Assembly: GCA_965214635.1 (NCBI GenBank)
Contig: OZ243964.1
Location: 1,984,001 to 2,048,000, forward strand
From: Bin90 sp965214635
GTDB taxonomy: Bacteria; Chloroflexota; Dehalococcoidia; Lucifugimonadales; JADFKI01
Direction: 5' to 3'
DNA: 64,000 nt
Of the stretch, positions 63,626-64,000 are shown one piece after another. The notes beneath the pieces were generated by a model, which did no database searches, was not told where the DNA came from, and saw only the letters and a program-made list of their open reading frames with translations. The translations under genes were made by a program, and so were the position numbers. Each line of letters starts with the position of its first letter. Positions within the stretch are counted from its first letter, which is position 1.

Positions 63626-64000
63626 CTAGTCCTCCAATATCATCCGAAAGGCGATGGGGCAGACCACGATGAACAGGGCGTCATACGCTATGAGGAAGGG
63701 CAGCCAGCGGGTCAGATCCGGGGTAGATTGAATGGCTGATGCCGAGGCTTCGACGGCGGCGATTACGGCGGGCGTTACCACAGGAAGAAACAGCAGCGGG
63801 AGCATCACCTCGCGCGAGCGCGTGTGCACCGCGATGGCAGAAAAGAGCGTGCCCACAGCGGCGATGCCGACGGTCGTTACGAGCGCGACGGGAAGCAGCC
63901 CCGGGATTAGCAGCGGAAAGTTGTACAGCACGGCGAACACGGGAAAGACGGCCGCTTCAACGATGAGCATGAACAAGAGGCTGCCGAGCATCTTGCCGAA
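63626..64000 (-). CDS. ccmB: haem exporter/cytochrome c maturation protein CcmB, C-terminal part (5' end outside window)
   Basis: The last 124 residues of CcmB, the membrane permease that works with CcmA in delivering haem for c-type cytochrome maturation. It has four hydrophobic helices, with the conserved HTRSREVMLPLLFLPVVTPAVI stretch and a C-terminal YDALFIVVCPIAFRMILED. The frame runs through the window edge (FGK precedes the first Met here), so the start lies beyond 64000. It points to a respiratory organism with c-type cytochromes. Confidence 0.9.
   Translation of the reverse strand, partial: FGKMLGSLLFMLIVEAAVFPVFAVLYNFPLLIPGLLPVALVTTVGIAAVGTLFSAIAVHTRSREVMLPLLFLPVVTPAVIAAVEASASAIQSTPDLTRWLPFLIAYDALFIVVCPIAFRMILED

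Overview
The window is a moderately GC-rich bacterial chromosome segment. It is packed with metabolic and transport genes, mostly on the minus strand in the first 50 kb. The gene content suggests a Chloroflexota lineage of the Dehalococcoidia/SAR202 type: an Ala/Pro/Thr-rich lipoprotein solute-binding protein, very long FtsX-type permeases, tandem acyl-CoA dehydrogenases, epoxide hydrolase, SCP2-like proteins, a ferredoxin:thioredoxin reductase catalytic subunit and frequent TTG starts. That assignment is inference; there is no rRNA or single-copy ribosomal marker here.

Layout. 0-6.3 kb: end of a gamma-glutamyltransferase gene, an RDD membrane protein and a dipeptide-type ABC importer (two permeases and a lipoprotein, no ATPases). 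6.5-16.2 kb: housekeeping genes pcrA/uvrD, rnd, speH-speE (spermidine), an MFS carrier, a HAD hydrolase and pyrE. 16.5-20.9 kb: an NHL propeller protein, then an AT-richer restriction-modification island with two PD-(D/E)XK nucleases sharing one motif, a methyltransferase with a duplicated N-terminus and a clipped HNH nuclease. 20.9-24.5 kb: surface-glycan genes broken by a 26-nt poly-C tract. 24.7-30.8 kb: flavoenzymes, a rhomboid protease, two tRNAs, and an FTR-thioredoxin pair. 30.8-45 kb: an RND exporter, an O-antigen-ligase-like protein, and a three-gene ABC system with two ~1200-residue FtsX permeases and an ATPase fused to an AbrB-like domain. 45-54 kb: a transsulfuration enzyme, three acyl-CoA dehydrogenases, a lone Lrp-type ligand domain, an IS1-family insertion, epoxide hydrolase and MFS. 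54.2-58.6 kb: a two-repeat type I-E-like CRISPR relic, then a five-gene plus-strand cassette. 58.6-64 kb: aquaporin, KorAB 2-oxoacid:ferredoxin oxidoreductase, a second copy of the IS, and the end of ccmB.

The most novel-looking locus is the cassette at 54.8-58.5 kb. It holds a ferritin-like diiron protein with a complete E/ExxH/E/ExxH ligand set, a paralogue in which all four Glu ligands are replaced (Q, N, G, K), two paralogous small SCP2-like proteins and an FmdB-type zinc ribbon. The pairing recalls catalytic/inactive subunit pairs such as PaaA/PaaC and suggests an undescribed heteromeric oxygenase acting on a lipid-like or carrier-held substrate.

A second window-wide signal is near-absence of the tetranucleotide ACGT. 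I found about ten by eye, where composition would predict a couple of hundred. Most of the survivors lie in the IS copies, the restriction island, the CRISPR relic and a tRNA.
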